DNA of 64,000 bases from Thiomicrorhabdus sp. 6S3-12 (GCF_017571475.1 NZ_JAGETW010000005.1:62001-126000), one strand, 5' to 3'. Positions 7,119-17,279 are shown, counted from the stretch's first letter. Notes: generated from the letters alone by a model not told the origin. A program made the numbers and translations.

Positions 7119-10100
7119 ATGCAAATTATTTGGGGAAATCCCGCACATTCCGCTTATCGTTTAAATCAGTTGTTAACAAAGCTGCAAGCTGCCGCACCCA
7201 TTCGTGCGCTACAGTCTCAGTTTGTCTATTTTGTTGACCTTTCCTCGGAACTTTCCGCTGAAGAAAAAGCGCATCTGAATGTTTTGCTGAATAAAGACGC
7301 TGCAGATCAAAACGGTAATCTGGGTGATGACAGCTGTATTGTGACACCTCGAATCGGAACGATTTCTCCATGGTCATCAAAAGCGACCGATATTACTCAC
7401 ACCTGTGGTATTGATAAAGTTCTGCGTATCGAACGCGGGATTGTTTATCACTTTGAAGGGGTTAAGGCAGAAGATAAAGCGGCGCTTGAAGCGCTGGTGC
7501 ATGACCGCATGGTTGAAGTTGTCAACCATGATTTTGTCGCGCTGGAAAACCTGTTCTCGCATCAGTCTCCTAAACCGATGACCACTGTCGATGTGCTGGG
7601 CGGCGGACGTGATGCCCTTGCGATTGCGAACAAAGAAATGGGGCTGGCGCTTTCGGAAGATGAAATTGATTATTTGGTAGATGCTTTTAACGGCCTGGGC
7701 CGTAACCCTGTCGATGCCGAATTGATGATGTTTGCTCAGGCGAACTCCGAGCACTGCCGTCATAAAATCTTTAATGCCGACTGGACGATTGACGGTCAAG
7801 ATAAAGACAAGTCGTTGTTTGGAATGATCCGCAATACTTATCAGTGTAACTCGGAGGGTGTGCTTTCGGCGTACAGCGACAACGCTGCGGTAATCGAAGG
7901 ACCTATGGCGACGCGTTTCTTCCCGAACCCGCAAACCCGTCAGTATCAGTTCTCTGAAGAACCGGTGCACTTCCAGATTAAAGTCGAAACACACAATCAC
8001 CCGACGGCGATTTCGCCTTGGCCGGGTGCAGCGACCGGTTCAGGTGGAGAAATCCGCGATGAAGGTGCGACCGGACGTGGTTCCAAGCCAAAGGCTGGAC
8101 TGACCGGTTTTACCGTTTCCAATCTGAATATTCCTGGGTTTGAACAGCCTTGGGAGAAACCTTACGGTAAGCCGGGGCGCATTGTTACGCCGATGGATAT
8201 TATGATTGAAGGCCCTCTGGGTGCAGCCGGATTCAATAACGAATTCGGTCGTCCGGCAATCAATGGTTATTTCCGTACCTATGAAAATGCTTTGATTACT
8301 CACGACGGTGAAGAGATCCGCGGTTACCACAAGCCGATTATGCTGGCCGGTGGTCTGGGAAGTATTCGTGAAATGCATATTCAGAAAGGGGATATCCCGG
8401 TAGGCGCGAAACTGGTTATTTTGGGTGGTCCAGCGATGTTGATCGGTCTCGGCGGTGGTGCCGCGTCATCGGTTGAAACCGGTTCCGGTGCGGAAAATCT
8501 GGATTTCGCTTCTGTGCAGCGTGAAAACCCTGAAATGGAACGTCGTGCACAAGAAGTTATCGATCGTTGTACTTATCTGGGCGAAGATTCGCCGATTGCC
8601 TCTATTCATGACGTAGGTGCCGGTGGTATCTCGAACGCTTTCCCTGAGTTGGTCAATGATGCCGGTCGCGGCGGTAAGATTGATCTTCGCAAAGTGCCGA
8701 ACGACGAACCGGGCATGTCGCCGATGGAAATCTGGTCGAACGAATCCCAGGAGCGTTACGTTATTGCCGTTTATCCGGACAAGATTGATCAGTTCATCGA
8801 AATCTGTGAGCGTGAGCGAGCCATTTATGCGATCGTCGGTGAAGCGACCAAAGAGCAAGAGCTGGTTGTAAACGATACCGTATTTGAAAACAATCCGGTT
8901 GATATGCCTCTGAACGTTCTTCTGGGCAAGCCGCCTAAGATGCACCGTACGGCAGAAACCCGCAAGATTCCGCAGGCCGGATTTGAGACCGCTAATCTGG
9001 ATTTGAACGACGTGGCCGAACGTTTGATGAAGTTGCCGACCATTGCGTCGAAGAACTTCCTGATCACTATTGGCGACCGTACCATTACCGGTATGGTGAC
9101 ACGCGATCAGATGGTCGGGCCGTGGCAGGTTCCTGTGGCGAATGCCGGTGTCACCTGTTCCGACTATAACGGATACACCGGTGAAGCGATGGCTTCCGGT
9201 GAGCGTCCTCCGGTCGCACTGATCAATCCGAAAGCTTCTGCGCGTCTGTCGATCGCCGAAGCGATTACTAATATTGCCTGCGCTAAGATTAATAAGATGT
9301 CGGACATTAAGATCTCTGCTAACTGGATGGCCGCTGCAGGGCATCCGGGTGAAGATTCGGCACTTTATGATGCGGTGGAAACCGTTGGTATGGAATTGTG
9401 TCCGGCATTGGGCATTGCGGTTCCGGTCGGTAAGGATTCCATGTCGATGAAGACCGTCTGGAAGGACGGCGATCAAGACAAGGCGGTTATCTCTCCGATG
9501 TCTTTGAATATCACGACTTTCGCGCCGGTTGAAGATGTACGTAAAACCGTTACGCCGCAGTTGCGTACCGATTTGGGTGATACCGAACTGCTGGTTATCG
9601 ACCTTGGTAAAGGTCAAAACCGTATCGGTGCAAGCTGTCTGGCGCAGGTGTACGGTCAGGTTGGTGAAACTTCAGCCGATTTGGATTCTGCGGACGATCT
9701 ATTGAACCTGTTCAATGCGACTCAGGCGTTGTTGGCCGACGATAAGATTGTGGCCTATCATGACCGCGCCGACGGTGGTCTATTGGTAACTCTGCTTGAG
9801 ATGGCGTTTGCCGGTCATACTGGTCTGAACGTCGATATCTCTGCTTTGGGCGCTGAGCCGGTGGCTGCATTGTGTGCCGAAGAGGTCGGTGTTGTTGTGC
9901 AGATTAAATCTGCTGATAAAGCAGCCGTTGAAGCGGTATTGGCTGAATACGGTCTTTCTGCCATGAGCCACTTTATCGGTACGCTTGCAGCTGACGATAA
10001 GATCGCAATTGCGGCGAATGGTTCAGAAATCTTCAATATGCCGCGTAAACAGTTGCAGACGTGGTGGTCCGAGACCTCTTACCGTATGCAGGCGATTCGT

Positions 10101-10988
10101 GATAATGAAGAGTGTGCGAAGCAGGAATTTGCAGCGATCGAGAACGATGCGAACACCGAAATTAATCCGTTGGTTACTTTTGATATTAATGACGATATTA
10201 CGGCTGAATTTGCCGGACAAGCTCGTCCGAAAGTAGCTATCCTGCGTGAACAGGGTGTTAACGGACAGCAGGAAATGGCCGCCGCTTTCACTAAAGCCGG
10301 CTTCGATGCGATCGATGTGCATATGAGCGACGTGCTTTCCGGTGAAGTGCAGTTTGACGATTTCCGCGGTCTGGTTGCCTGTGGCGGTTTCTCTTACGGT
10401 GACGTTTTGGGAGCCGGTCGCGGTTGGGCGAATTCGATTCTGTTCAATGATACGGCGCGCAGCACTTTTGAAAGCTTCTTCCAGCGTGAAGATACCTTTA
10501 CCCTTGGGGTCTGTAATGGTTGTCAGATGTTGTCGAACCTGAAAGAAATTATTCCGGGTGCGGAAAGCTGGCCGGCGTTTGTACGCAACACCTCCGAGCA
10601 ATTCGAAGCGCGCTTCTCTCAGGTTCAGATTGAAGAGTCGCCATCTATCCTGTTAAAAGGCATGGAAGGTACGCGTATTCCGGTTGCGGTTGCGCACGGT
10701 GAAGGCCGTATGGATTTCGGTGCCGGTGATTCATCGCAGGTCGAAGGTCTGGTCGGGGTACGTTATGTCGATGCTGCCGGTAATCCGACCGAAGCTTATC
10801 CGTTTAACCCGAACGGATCCGCTCAGGGTATGACAGGTCTGACAACTCCGGACGGGCGCGTGACGATTATGATGCCGCACCCTGAACGTGTGTTCCGTAC
10901 CGTGCAGAATTCATGGCATCCGGATGAGTGGCTGGAAGATGCTCCTTGGATGCGTCTGTTCCGCAACGCCCGTAAATGGGTCGGCTGA
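7119..10988 (+). CDS. purL: Phosphoribosylformylglycinamidine synthase (FGAM synthase)
   Basis: Large single-chain PurL (1289 residues) of de novo purine synthesis: converts FGAR, glutamine and ATP to FGAM. The order is an N-terminal PurS-like domain, two AIRS-type ATPase halves ([11 protein letters not shown] near residue 300 carries the first nucleotide/substrate signature), and a C-terminal class I glutamine amidotransferase with the nucleophile in GVCNGCQM and the His/Glu pair near PHPER. The long single-chain form is typical of proteobacteria. ATG at 7119 is preceded by GAAAGGA at 7103-7109; an in-frame ATG-like start 12 codons upstream lies in the terminator and is rejected. Confidence 0.97.
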   Translation: MQIIWGNPAHSAYRLNQLLTKLQAAAPIRALQSQFVYFVDLSSELSAEEKAHLNVLLNKDAADQNGNLGDDSCIVTPRIGTISPWSSKATDITHTCGIDKVLRIERGIVYHFEGVKAEDKAALEALVHDRMVEVVNHDFVALENLFSHQSPKPMTTVDVLGGGRDALAIANKEMGLALSEDEIDYLVDAFNGLGRNPVDAELMMFAQANSEHCRHKIFNADWTIDGQDKDKSLFGMIRNTYQCNSEGVLSAYSDNAAVIEGPMATRFFPNPQTRQYQFSEEPVHFQIKVETHNHPTAISPWPGAATGSGGEIRDEGATGRGSKPKAGLTGFTVSNLNIPGFEQPWEKPYGKPGRIVTPMDIMIEGPLGAAGFNNEFGRPAINGYFRTYENALITHDGEEIRGYHKPIMLAGGLGSIREMHIQKGDIPVGAKLVILGGPAMLIGLGGGAASSVETGSGAENLDFASVQRENPEMERRAQEVIDRCTYLGEDSPIASIHDVGAGGISNAFPELVNDAGRGGKIDLRKVPNDEPGMSPMEIWSNESQERYVIAVYPDKIDQFIEICERERAIYAIVGEATKEQELVVNDTVFENNPVDMPLNVLLGKPPKMHRTAETRKIPQAGFETANLDLNDVAERLMKLPTIASKNFLITIGDRTITGMVTRDQMVGPWQVPVANAGVTCSDYNGYTGEAMASGERPPVALINPKASARLSIAEAITNIACAKINKMSDIKISANWMAAAGHPGEDSALYDAVETVGMELCPALGIAVPVGKDSMSMKTVWKDGDQDKAVISPMSLNITTFAPVEDVRKTVTPQLRTDLGDTELLVIDLGKGQNRIGASCLAQVYGQVGETSADLDSADDLLNLFNATQALLADDKIVAYHDRADGGLLVTLLEMAFAGHTGLNVDISALGAEPVAALCAEEVGVVVQIKSADKAAVEAVLAEYGLSAMSHFIGTLAADDKIAIAANGSEIFNMPRKQLQTWWSETSYRMQAIRDNEECAKQEFAAIENDANTEINPLVTFDINDDITAEFAGQARPKVAILREQGVNGQQEMAAAFTKAGFDAIDVHMSDVLSGEVQFDDFRGLVACGGFSYGDVLGAGRGWANSILFNDTARSTFESFFQREDTFTLGVCNGCQMLSNLKEIIPGAESWPAFVRNTSEQFEARFSQVQIEESPSILLKGMEGTRIPVAVAHGEGRMDFGAGDSSQVEGLVGVRYVDAAGNPTEAYPFNPNGSAQGMTGLTTPDGRVTIMMPHPERVFRTVQNSWHPDEWLEDAPWMRLFRNARKWVG

Positions 10989-11017
10989 TTGCCGTCGAAT
11001 CATTGATTCAATAATTG

Positions 11018-11043
11018 AAAACCCGGGGTAACCGGGTTTTTAC
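11018..11043 (+). terminator. Rho-independent terminator of purL
   Basis: Stem AAAACCCG / CGGGTTTT with a short loop and following T-run, 30 bases after the purL stop. Confidence 0.8.
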
Positions 11044-11086
11044 GTAACAGGATCGGAGTAAATTAAGTTCTCATATAAGAGGAAAA

Positions 11087-11137
11087 ATTTATTAGTAAAT
11101 CCTAATAAATAAATTCTAATAATGAATAACATTCATT
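11087..11137. promoter_or_regulatory. Two AT-rich dyads upstream of soxB
   Basis: First dyad: nine-base arms ATTTATTAG (11087-11095) and CTAATAAAT (11102-11110) around a 6-base spacer. Second dyad: seven-base arms AATGAAT (11121-11127) and ATTCATT (11131-11137) around AAC. Both lie directly upstream of the likely soxB -35 box, the expected place for a thiosulfate-responsive regulator. The binding protein is unknown. Confidence 0.5.
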
Positions 11138-11140
11138 TAT

Positions 11141-11169
11141 TTGACTTTGATTTGCCGAACCCTTAAATT
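11141..11169 (+). promoter_or_regulatory. Candidate soxB promoter
   Basis: TTGACT (11141-11146), 17-base spacer, TAAATT (11164-11169). The -35 is good and the -10 matches four of six positions. It would give a leader of about 110 bases before soxB. Confidence 0.45.
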
Positions 11170-11286
11170 TGACAGAATTTTTTGGGCCGGGTTAAATGTT
11201 GCCGGTCAGGAAGGTTGGAAACTTCGACCTTTTAAGAGAAATATTCGCGTTAGCGATGTAATTTAAAATAACAACGGAGAGACCTG

Positions 11287-13200
11287 ATGTCTTTAAATCG
11301 CCGAGAATTTCTACATGTAATGTCTATGGCTGCTGCGGCAGGTATGTTGCCAGGTACGGCTTCTGCAATGTCTGGTGGTGCTGATAAAGCAGCTGCTGCG
11401 AAAGCGTCTGCAGAAATCTACAACCGCCCAATGAAAGGTAAGGTTCGTCTGCTACACATTACAGATACGCATGCTCAGTTGAAGCCAATCTACTTCCGTG
11501 AGCCAAACGTAAACTTGGGTACAGGTCCAGCTTTCGGTAAATTGCCGCACGTTGTTGGTGAAAAACTTCTTAAAGAAGTAGGTGTTGAAGCAGGTACTCC
11601 TCTTGCTCACGCATTCTCTTACCTGAACTTCCAAGACGCTTCTGAAACCTACGGTAAAGTTGGTGGTTTCGCACACCTTAAAACTGTTCTAGATATGCTT
11701 CGCGATCAAGCTGGCGGTCAGCAAAACACGATCACTATGGATGGTGGTGACCTTTGGCACGGTTCCGGTACTGCGCTATGGACTCGTGGTGCGGACATGG
11801 TTGAAGCGTCAAACCAGATCGGTGTTGATATTATGACTGGTCACTGGGAATTCACTTACAAAGAAGAAGAAGTTCTTAAAAACCTGAACAACTTCAAAGG
11901 TGAGTTCGTTGCACAGAACATCCGTGTTAAAGAAGATTCTCTATTCGGTGACGCTTACCGTGAAATGGTTGAAGCGAACAACGGCATCGGTCTATACGAC
12001 GAAGACGAAGCTCGCGCATTCAAACCATATGTAATCAAAGTTGTTAACGGCGAGCGTGTTGCGGTTGTCGGTCAGGCGTTCCCACGTACTGCTAACGCGA
12101 ACCCTCAGTCTAACTTCCCGGATTGGTCTTTCGGTCTACGTGAAGACGCGCTTCAGGAAACTGTTGATCACATCCGTGAAAACGAAAAACCTGCTGCGAT
12201 CGTTATGATCTCTCACAACGGTATGGACGTTGATATCAAGATGGCTTCTCGCGTTTCCGGTATCGATGCAATCTTCGGTGGTCACACGCATGACGGTGTT
12301 CCTAAAACTATCAATGTTAAAACTCCTGAAGGCGGTGTTTGTTACGTTACTAACGCTGGTTCTAACGGTAAGTTCGTTGGTTGTATGGACCTTGATATCC
12401 AGAACGGTAAGCTTAAAGGTGTTAATTACTCGCTTCTACCAGTATTCTCTAACGTTGTTGAAGCGGATGCAGGCGTTCAGAAATTCATCGATGACCTATA
12501 CAACACCAAGTATGACAACAACGTTATCGAATCACGTCGTGAAAGCGCTTACGTAAACAAAGATCGTCTAGGTAAAACTTACGGTGAGATCCTTGGTGAA
12601 GAGCTAGCGGTAGCGGAAGACACTCTATACCGTCGTGGTAACTTCATGGGTACTTGGGACCAGATCATCGTTAACGCACTACGTGAAGAGCACGATACGC
12701 AAATCGCAATGTCTGCCGGTGTTCGCTGGGGTACTTCTGTTCTTGCAGGTGAAACCATCACTATGGAACGCGTAATGGATGAAACTTCTATGACTTACGG
12801 TGAAACCTACAAGTCTGAAGTGACTGGTGCGCAAATGAAAGATATCCTTGAAGGTATCTGTGAGAACCTATTCCAGAAAGACCCATACCTACAGTCTGGT
12901 GGTGATATGGTTCGTCTTGGTGGTATGGACTACACTTGTGAGCCAAACGCAGCACTTGGTAGCCGTATCTCTGATATGCGTCTTGATGACGGTACTCCGC
13001 TTGAAGCGAACAAAACTTATACTGTTGCCGGTTGGGCGCAGGTTGAGGCAATCGGTGAAGGCCGCCTAATGTGGGATGTTACTGCTGATTACCTACGTCG
13101 TCACAAAAACGACATGAAGCTTAAGAAAGTTAACCATCCTAAGCTTAAAGGTGTTTCTGACAACCCAGGTATCGAAGCATACCCAGGTGAAATGGCTTAA
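11287..13200 (+). CDS. soxB: Thiosulfohydrolase SoxB
   Basis: Periplasmic dimanganese enzyme of the Sox pathway that hydrolyses the terminal sulfone of SoxYZ-bound sulfur as sulfate. 637 residues. A Tat signal with twin Arg (NRREFL, residues 4-9) and an Ala-rich hydrophobic stretch open the protein. Metal and active-site motifs of the 5'-nucleotidase/SoxB family follow: DTHAQL (Asp60, His62), DGGD, GHWEFTY (the SoxB form of the GNHE motif) and GGHTHDG. ATG at 11287 has GGAGAG upstream. Unlike the classic soxXYZAB cluster, no other sox gene is adjacent. Codon use is strikingly different from neighbours (CCA/CCT for Pro, ACT for Thr, CTA/CTT for Leu), suggesting very high expression. Confidence 0.97.
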   Translation: MSLNRREFLHVMSMAAAAGMLPGTASAMSGGADKAAAAKASAEIYNRPMKGKVRLLHITDTHAQLKPIYFREPNVNLGTGPAFGKLPHVVGEKLLKEVGVEAGTPLAHAFSYLNFQDASETYGKVGGFAHLKTVLDMLRDQAGGQQNTITMDGGDLWHGSGTALWTRGADMVEASNQIGVDIMTGHWEFTYKEEEVLKNLNNFKGEFVAQNIRVKEDSLFGDAYREMVEANNGIGLYDEDEARAFKPYVIKVVNGERVAVVGQAFPRTANANPQSNFPDWSFGLREDALQETVDHIRENEKPAAIVMISHNGMDVDIKMASRVSGIDAIFGGHTHDGVPKTINVKTPEGGVCYVTNAGSNGKFVGCMDLDIQNGKLKGVNYSLLPVFSNVVEADAGVQKFIDDLYNTKYDNNVIESRRESAYVNKDRLGKTYGEILGEELAVAEDTLYRRGNFMGTWDQIIVNALREEHDTQIAMSAGVRWGTSVLAGETITMERVMDETSMTYGETYKSEVTGAQMKDILEGICENLFQKDPYLQSGGDMVRLGGMDYTCEPNAALGSRISDMRLDDGTPLEANKTYTVAGWAQVEAIGEGRLMWDVTADYLRRHKNDMKLKKVNHPKLKGVSDNPGIEAYPGEMA

Positions 13201-13228
13201 TTTTCAATTAAGTTATAACACGCAAAAG

Positions 13229-13263
13229 AACCCGGCCCAGTTTATCTGCGCCGGGTTTTTTTA
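13229..13263 (+). terminator. Rho-independent terminator of soxB
   Basis: Stem AACCCGGC / GCCGGGTT with a 13-base loop followed by a T-run, 28 bases after the soxB stop. Confidence 0.85.
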
Positions 13264-13358
13264 TGTCTGTGGATTATTGCCGACGATGTGTTAATTTAAA
13301 AAGCGTCGATTGTCGATGTTTGAGTGAATTGAGTCTGATTGATGCATATAGGTGTTTG

Positions 13359-13988
13359 ATGATTTATTTAATTCGTCTTACTTTTCCGGCTATTTATGGC
13401 TTCGGTATTCGCCAGCTTGGCTTGCTGTTACTGCTTTCGATTCAAGGATGTGTTTGGGTTGCCACACCGGATATTGCACATCTACGTGAAGATGCCGCAG
13501 TAAATCGAGTAATGGTCTGTCACGAATACGCTTGCAAACAGCTGGATGAAGTTAACTTGAGCGTAGCCGAAAAGATGCAGATTCAACAACTGTTTCAGGA
13601 AGCGTCAACTAAACCGGAAAGAGAGCGTGTCGTTATTGCCAAAGCGGTAGCGCTGATGGAGCAACTGACTGGCCAAAAAGTAGGAACCTGGCGAGATCAG
13701 GCTGAAAATAACGGAACCGGTGAACGCGGGCAGATGGATTGCATCGATGAATCGGTTAATACGACGACGTACCTCAAATTTTTTTCTGCAAACGGCTGGT
13801 TAAAGCATCATCAGGTTATGTCGAGGGTTGTGCGCAATCCTTTCTTCTTTGATGTCCATTGGACTGCGGTCATTCGGGAAATGGCAAACGGTCAGCTGTA
13901 CGCTGTAGATTCCTGGTTCAGGCAAAACGGTGAGGAACCGGTGATTTTGCCTTTGGCGGATTGGAAGGCAAAGAAAGAAGCCTTTTAA
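13359..13988 (+). CDS. Hypothetical secreted/lipoprotein with putative Cys-His-Asp triad
   Basis: A 209-residue protein I do not recognise as a named family. A hydrophobic N-terminal segment (LLLLLSIQGC) looks like a signal peptide with a marginal lipobox. In the C-terminal half three well-spaced residues, Cys128 (MDCIDES), His167 (VHWTAVI) and Asp184 (AVDSWF), have the order and setting of a transglutaminase-like/papain-fold Cys-His-Asp triad; the segments around His and Asp look like adjacent beta strands. This is an inference from pattern alone. I chose ATG at 13359 over the earlier in-frame 13263 start, which would overlap the soxB terminator and put 32 Cys-rich residues before the signal peptide. 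It converges with the tautomerase gene, 7 bases apart. Confidence 0.7.
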   Translation: MIYLIRLTFPAIYGFGIRQLGLLLLLSIQGCVWVATPDIAHLREDAAVNRVMVCHEYACKQLDEVNLSVAEKMQIQQLFQEASTKPERERVVIAKAVALMEQLTGQKVGTWRDQAENNGTGERGQMDCIDESVNTTTYLKFFSANGWLKHHQVMSRVVRNPFFFDVHWTAVIREMANGQLYAVDSWFRQNGEEPVILPLADWKAKKEAF

Positions 13989-13995
13989 CTGTTTT

Positions 13996-14421
13996 TTAGC
14001 GCATCATTTTCATTAAATCCTGAATGCGATAGATTTTCCCTGCTCCGCCCCAGTTTCCGTCGGGAACTTCATTAATCATGACCCAGACTCGGGCGGCATT
14101 AAGTAAATTATGGTCGGTTTCTTCAACCTGCAAGATCAGATCGGTAAGCTGTGCGGTAAGCTGTTCTTTTTTATCGCCGGCCATTGTGCCTTGGAATACG
14201 CTGACATCCAGTCGGTAATGCGGTTTATCAACCTTATGACCCGCCATGTAAAAATCGTCTCGTTTAAATTCGCAGAACTGAACCCAGCTGAGGTTTTGCG
14301 CCTTGGGGTGCCCGGCCATGCCTTCAAGAGCAAGAAGGGTGTCGGTTGCCTGTTTGGCAAATTGGTGCTTTTGTTCGGCAGAAAAGGTTTTTTCCGGAAG
14401 ATGTACAGTAATAAGTGGCAT
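13996..14421 (-). CDS. Tautomerase-family protein (4-oxalocrotonate tautomerase/MIF superfamily)
   Basis: A 141-residue protein beginning Met-Pro-Leu-Ile; removal of Met would expose the N-terminal proline that is the catalytic base in this superfamily. The length corresponds to two tandem beta-alpha-beta units in one chain (about residues 1-60 and 65-141), as in the longer tautomerases. The physiological substrate is unknown. Motif NEVPDGNWGGAGK near the C-terminus is shared with family members. It stands alone, in opposite orientation to both flanking genes, and no terminator is seen in the 7-base gap to its left. Confidence 0.75.
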   Translation of the reverse strand: MPLITVHLPEKTFSAEQKHQFAKQATDTLLALEGMAGHPKAQNLSWVQFCEFKRDDFYMAGHKVDKPHYRLDVSVFQGTMAGDKKEQLTAQLTDLILQVEETDHNLLNAARVWVMINEVPDGNWGGAGKIYRIQDLMKMMR

Positions 14422-14933
14422 GGGTTGAACCTTAAGTTGGTGAACTTCAGTTTATTCTAATATCCAGTTTACCTTGGCAGATGTAATTTTTTGGATTTTT
14501 CGTAATCTCTGATTAATGGGCTCTCCAGCTGTTTAATCGTGGTCTAATCCGCTTGCCTAAGATCATAAAGAAAGAGGTTTATCCCTGATGGTTTGGTTTT
14601 GTATGAATGTTTAGGATTTTTCTATCTGAATAAGGGGCGTTATTTAAGACGGTTAGCAATTTGCTCTGGAATAAGTTTTATTAATTTTTCATGGATTTGG
14701 ATCAACTATGAGACATATGTCCAATGTAAATTTTGAGGCTGTTCGAATAATAAATAATACTTAAGGTAGTCAGCTATCTGATATCAATTATATAAATTAT
14801 GTTTATTTGTTTAAAACCTACAGGTTCTCATTTTTAGGTTTTTATCAATCGACCAGTTTGAATGATTATTAAATTAGTTTAGTTAATCGTGTATTCGTTT
14901 AAGTCTTTTAGCTTTTCCAAAAAGGTGAATTCT
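14422..14933. other. 512-base AT-rich intergenic region
   Basis: No convincing gene. It holds the divergent control regions of the tautomerase gene and the large lipoprotein gene. The only structure noted is an inverted repeat AAAACCTA (14813-14820) / TAGGTTTT (14835-14842) with a 14-base loop and a short T-run, about 90 bases before the lipoprotein start. A possible 18-codon frame near 14708 lacks a clear ribosome-binding site and is not called. Confidence 0.5.
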
Positions 14934-16991
14934 ATGAAAAAAACAGTTTTAAACTCAGCTATAGCTGCGGCGATGTTGGCATTAACCGCTTGTGGCGGAT
15001 CGAGTAGTGATTCGGATGGAACAATCACAACATCAATCAGCGGGACTGCAAGCGCACCGGGCGGTTCTGTTGCCTATTTAAAAACATCCGATCGAATTAT
15101 GATGGCCTTAGGAGAATTCTTCCTGCCGTCAGCCCATGCTGGTTTTACCGGTTTAGAGCCGGTAACCGGTGCTACCGTTGAATTAATTCGTATCGATGAT
15201 GACGGAAATCAAGTAGGGGATGTTCTGGCATCAACGACAACTTCTGTAACCGGTGAGTATACTTTGGCCTTGCCGGAAGGAGTTTCTTTGGCAGGTAATT
15301 TGGTCGTAAGAATAACCGGAACCACCGATACGCTCGAAGCGATGGTCGTTGATCAGCAAGTTGATATTAACCCTATTTCCAAGTATGTATTAGATAAATT
15401 CGTTGATGACGACACGGTCGTATTGGCGGATTTGGATGTTAACGACATAGTCACCTTGAGTGGAAAAGTTGATGAATTTGATTTAACGGCCGCTCCTGAC
15501 GCCAGTCTGACTGAATTATTGGCACAGTTGGAAGCGGAAGTCGGGGAGTTTGTCGAAAGCGAGATTGAAGTCATTGAATCTGAACCGGCGGATGCAACCC
15601 AAATTGCGTCTGTCTCCGGAACATGGGCCCTGATGCAAGGGTCCGTCGCTCAGCATGATTCTGAAGCGGGGGATTATGGGACTACGGCTTCAGAAATAAG
15701 CCTTGAGAAAATCAATGTTGCAAGCGGTGTGGAGAGTGGAGAAGTTGAAATTTCTTCGAATAGTCTGTTCTTGGATGCAGAAGCGCAAATGGGCGTCTAT
15801 AACGGCGGTCAGTCGCTAACAACCTATACAGAAACCCAGGGAGACACGTTTTCTTTTACAGCCGATCTTGATAGCAACGGAAATTTAGTTATTGAAGAGC
15901 CGTTTAGTGAGGAGTTAGAGGCCGTAGCCGCTGAAGATTTGGATGGGCCGGATTTTGGTTGGCGATATCCGCCGTCAACTATTTTAATCAACAGTTCCGG
16001 GAACGATAATCTTAAGCTTGTTTTCAATAAAAGTGCCGCAGTACGTTACGAAACGGTTGATACTAATAGTGACGGAATTAAAGACGCCATTAATCCGGAT
16101 GCCAAGTCCGGGGATGAGGTTTTTGTTGATTATACGGTGATTCTGAAACAGGCGGAAACTCCGCCAACCCAGCTAACCGGTGATTACGGTTACCTTACTT
16201 ATCAGCAGGAGATGGATGAGGGTGGTTATTCATACTATAGCGTTGAATCAGGTAAGGCTTCCTTTACCGGCGCGACTACCTTTGATATCAATTATGCGAC
16301 AAGTGAGATAGAGCGAATTAGAAATCTGTCGACAGGGGACGTGTCGGTCAGCATGGCAGCCGATCAGCTTGGGTCAGGTGCTTCGGTATCTTATTCGATT
16401 GATTCATCAACGGGTATCATTTCTCTGTCTAACGGATACCTTCAAGGTGTGATTACTGCGGATAACAGCTTTATGGCTATGTTAGGGGTTGAAAATACCG
16501 GTCCCGATACAGGATTTATCCATAGAAGCTTTGTGGCGACCAAGTTACCTGCCTCTGTTATGCCAGATCTTAGTAATGCGCAATACAAGCTTTATGCGGT
16601 GATTTCCGGATTAGATTCGTCGGGTCGAATTGTAGCCAAAACACAGACCAGCGATTCAACTCTGGCGTTCAACGGAGATGGCACATTGGCCAGCCTTTTT
16701 GTTGAAGATAGTGGTATTGAAAGAGCTAATGATACAGCTCAAATAGAGACCCTTATCGGCCAGTCTGCTACGCTGGATAATTTAGCCGTGACTGTCGGAT
16801 CCGGTGACAATCTGGGGCGTGTAAAAGTGTCTTTAGGCGATTTGTCTGATAACGGTGTTCAGGATGAATCGTTTATGGACGGCTTTGTTTCGGAAGATGG
16901 AAATTTGATGTTGTTCAAGCTGAAAACCGACTTTTCGACAACAACAGTTAATGAATATGAGGTTGGATTTGTGATTGCAGTCAAAAAATAA
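14934..16991 (+). CDS. Large hypothetical lipoprotein with Ig/carboxypeptidase-regulatory-like domain
   Basis: A 685-residue exported protein of unknown function. The N-terminus is a lipoprotein signal peptide ending LTAC (Cys about residue 20), followed by a Gly/Ser linker. Residues about 75-130 (TGATVELIRIDDDG ... TGEYTLALPEG) resemble a carboxypeptidase-regulatory-like/Ig-type beta-sandwich common in surface proteins. The rest is acidic, Ser/Thr/Asp-rich and beta-rich without a recognised domain. ATG at 14934 has AAGGTGA upstream; an earlier in-frame ATG at 14889 would add 15 residues before the signal peptide. Monocistronic with its own terminator. Probably an outer-membrane or surface protein. 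Confidence 0.8.
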   Translation: MKKTVLNSAIAAAMLALTACGGSSSDSDGTITTSISGTASAPGGSVAYLKTSDRIMMALGEFFLPSAHAGFTGLEPVTGATVELIRIDDDGNQVGDVLASTTTSVTGEYTLALPEGVSLAGNLVVRITGTTDTLEAMVVDQQVDINPISKYVLDKFVDDDTVVLADLDVNDIVTLSGKVDEFDLTAAPDASLTELLAQLEAEVGEFVESEIEVIESEPADATQIASVSGTWALMQGSVAQHDSEAGDYGTTASEISLEKINVASGVESGEVEISSNSLFLDAEAQMGVYNGGQSLTTYTETQGDTFSFTADLDSNGNLVIEEPFSEELEAVAAEDLDGPDFGWRYPPSTILINSSGNDNLKLVFNKSAAVRYETVDTNSDGIKDAINPDAKSGDEVFVDYTVILKQAETPPTQLTGDYGYLTYQQEMDEGGYSYYSVESGKASFTGATTFDINYATSEIERIRNLSTGDVSVSMAADQLGSGASVSYSIDSSTGIISLSNGYLQGVITADNSFMAMLGVENTGPDTGFIHRSFVATKLPASVMPDLSNAQYKLYAVISGLDSSGRIVAKTQTSDSTLAFNGDGTLASLFVEDSGIERANDTAQIETLIGQSATLDNLAVTVGSGDNLGRVKVSLGDLSDNGVQDESFMDGFVSEDGNLMLFKLKTDFSTTTVNEYEVGFVIAVKK

Positions 16992-17008
16992 TTAACCTTG
17001 GTTCAACT

Positions 17009-17042
17009 CAAAAAACCCAATCCTTGTGGTTGGGTTTTTTTA
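17009..17042 (+). terminator. Rho-independent terminator of the large lipoprotein gene
   Basis: Stem AAAACCCAA / TTGGGTTTT with a 9-base loop, followed by T-run. Confidence 0.9.
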
Positions 17043-17279
17043 TTTCTGATGGTGTGAAACGAATGCGGTTAATTCGATTGTCGTATTTATTTAATCTTGT
17101 CTGATGAAAAGCATGAGGTTTAAGGGCTAACCTCGAATAATATTCTGATGTTTGAGTCGCTCGCGACTATGCGCATAAGCTAGGGTTGAAGGGGGGAGGG
17201 GTTTTGCGGGCAGAGTAAAAGGCAGGGTTTGAATGGCTGGCCCCTGTGCAGATTAGCGCAGGGAATTCGGTTTCTCGGT

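Noticed and set aside
8466-9617. 383-codon open frame antisense to purL
   Set aside because: It is a shadow of purL codon structure; no motifs and low-complexity residues.
14708-14764. 18-codon frame in the AT-rich gap
   Set aside because: No ribosome-binding site, no conservation evidence; expected by chance in AT-rich DNA.
17155-17168. Palindrome AGTCGC-TC-GCGACT in the gap before the DsrE-like gene
   Set aside because: Very short loop and no T-run; it lies in a 288-base gap with no gene and cannot be tied to a function.
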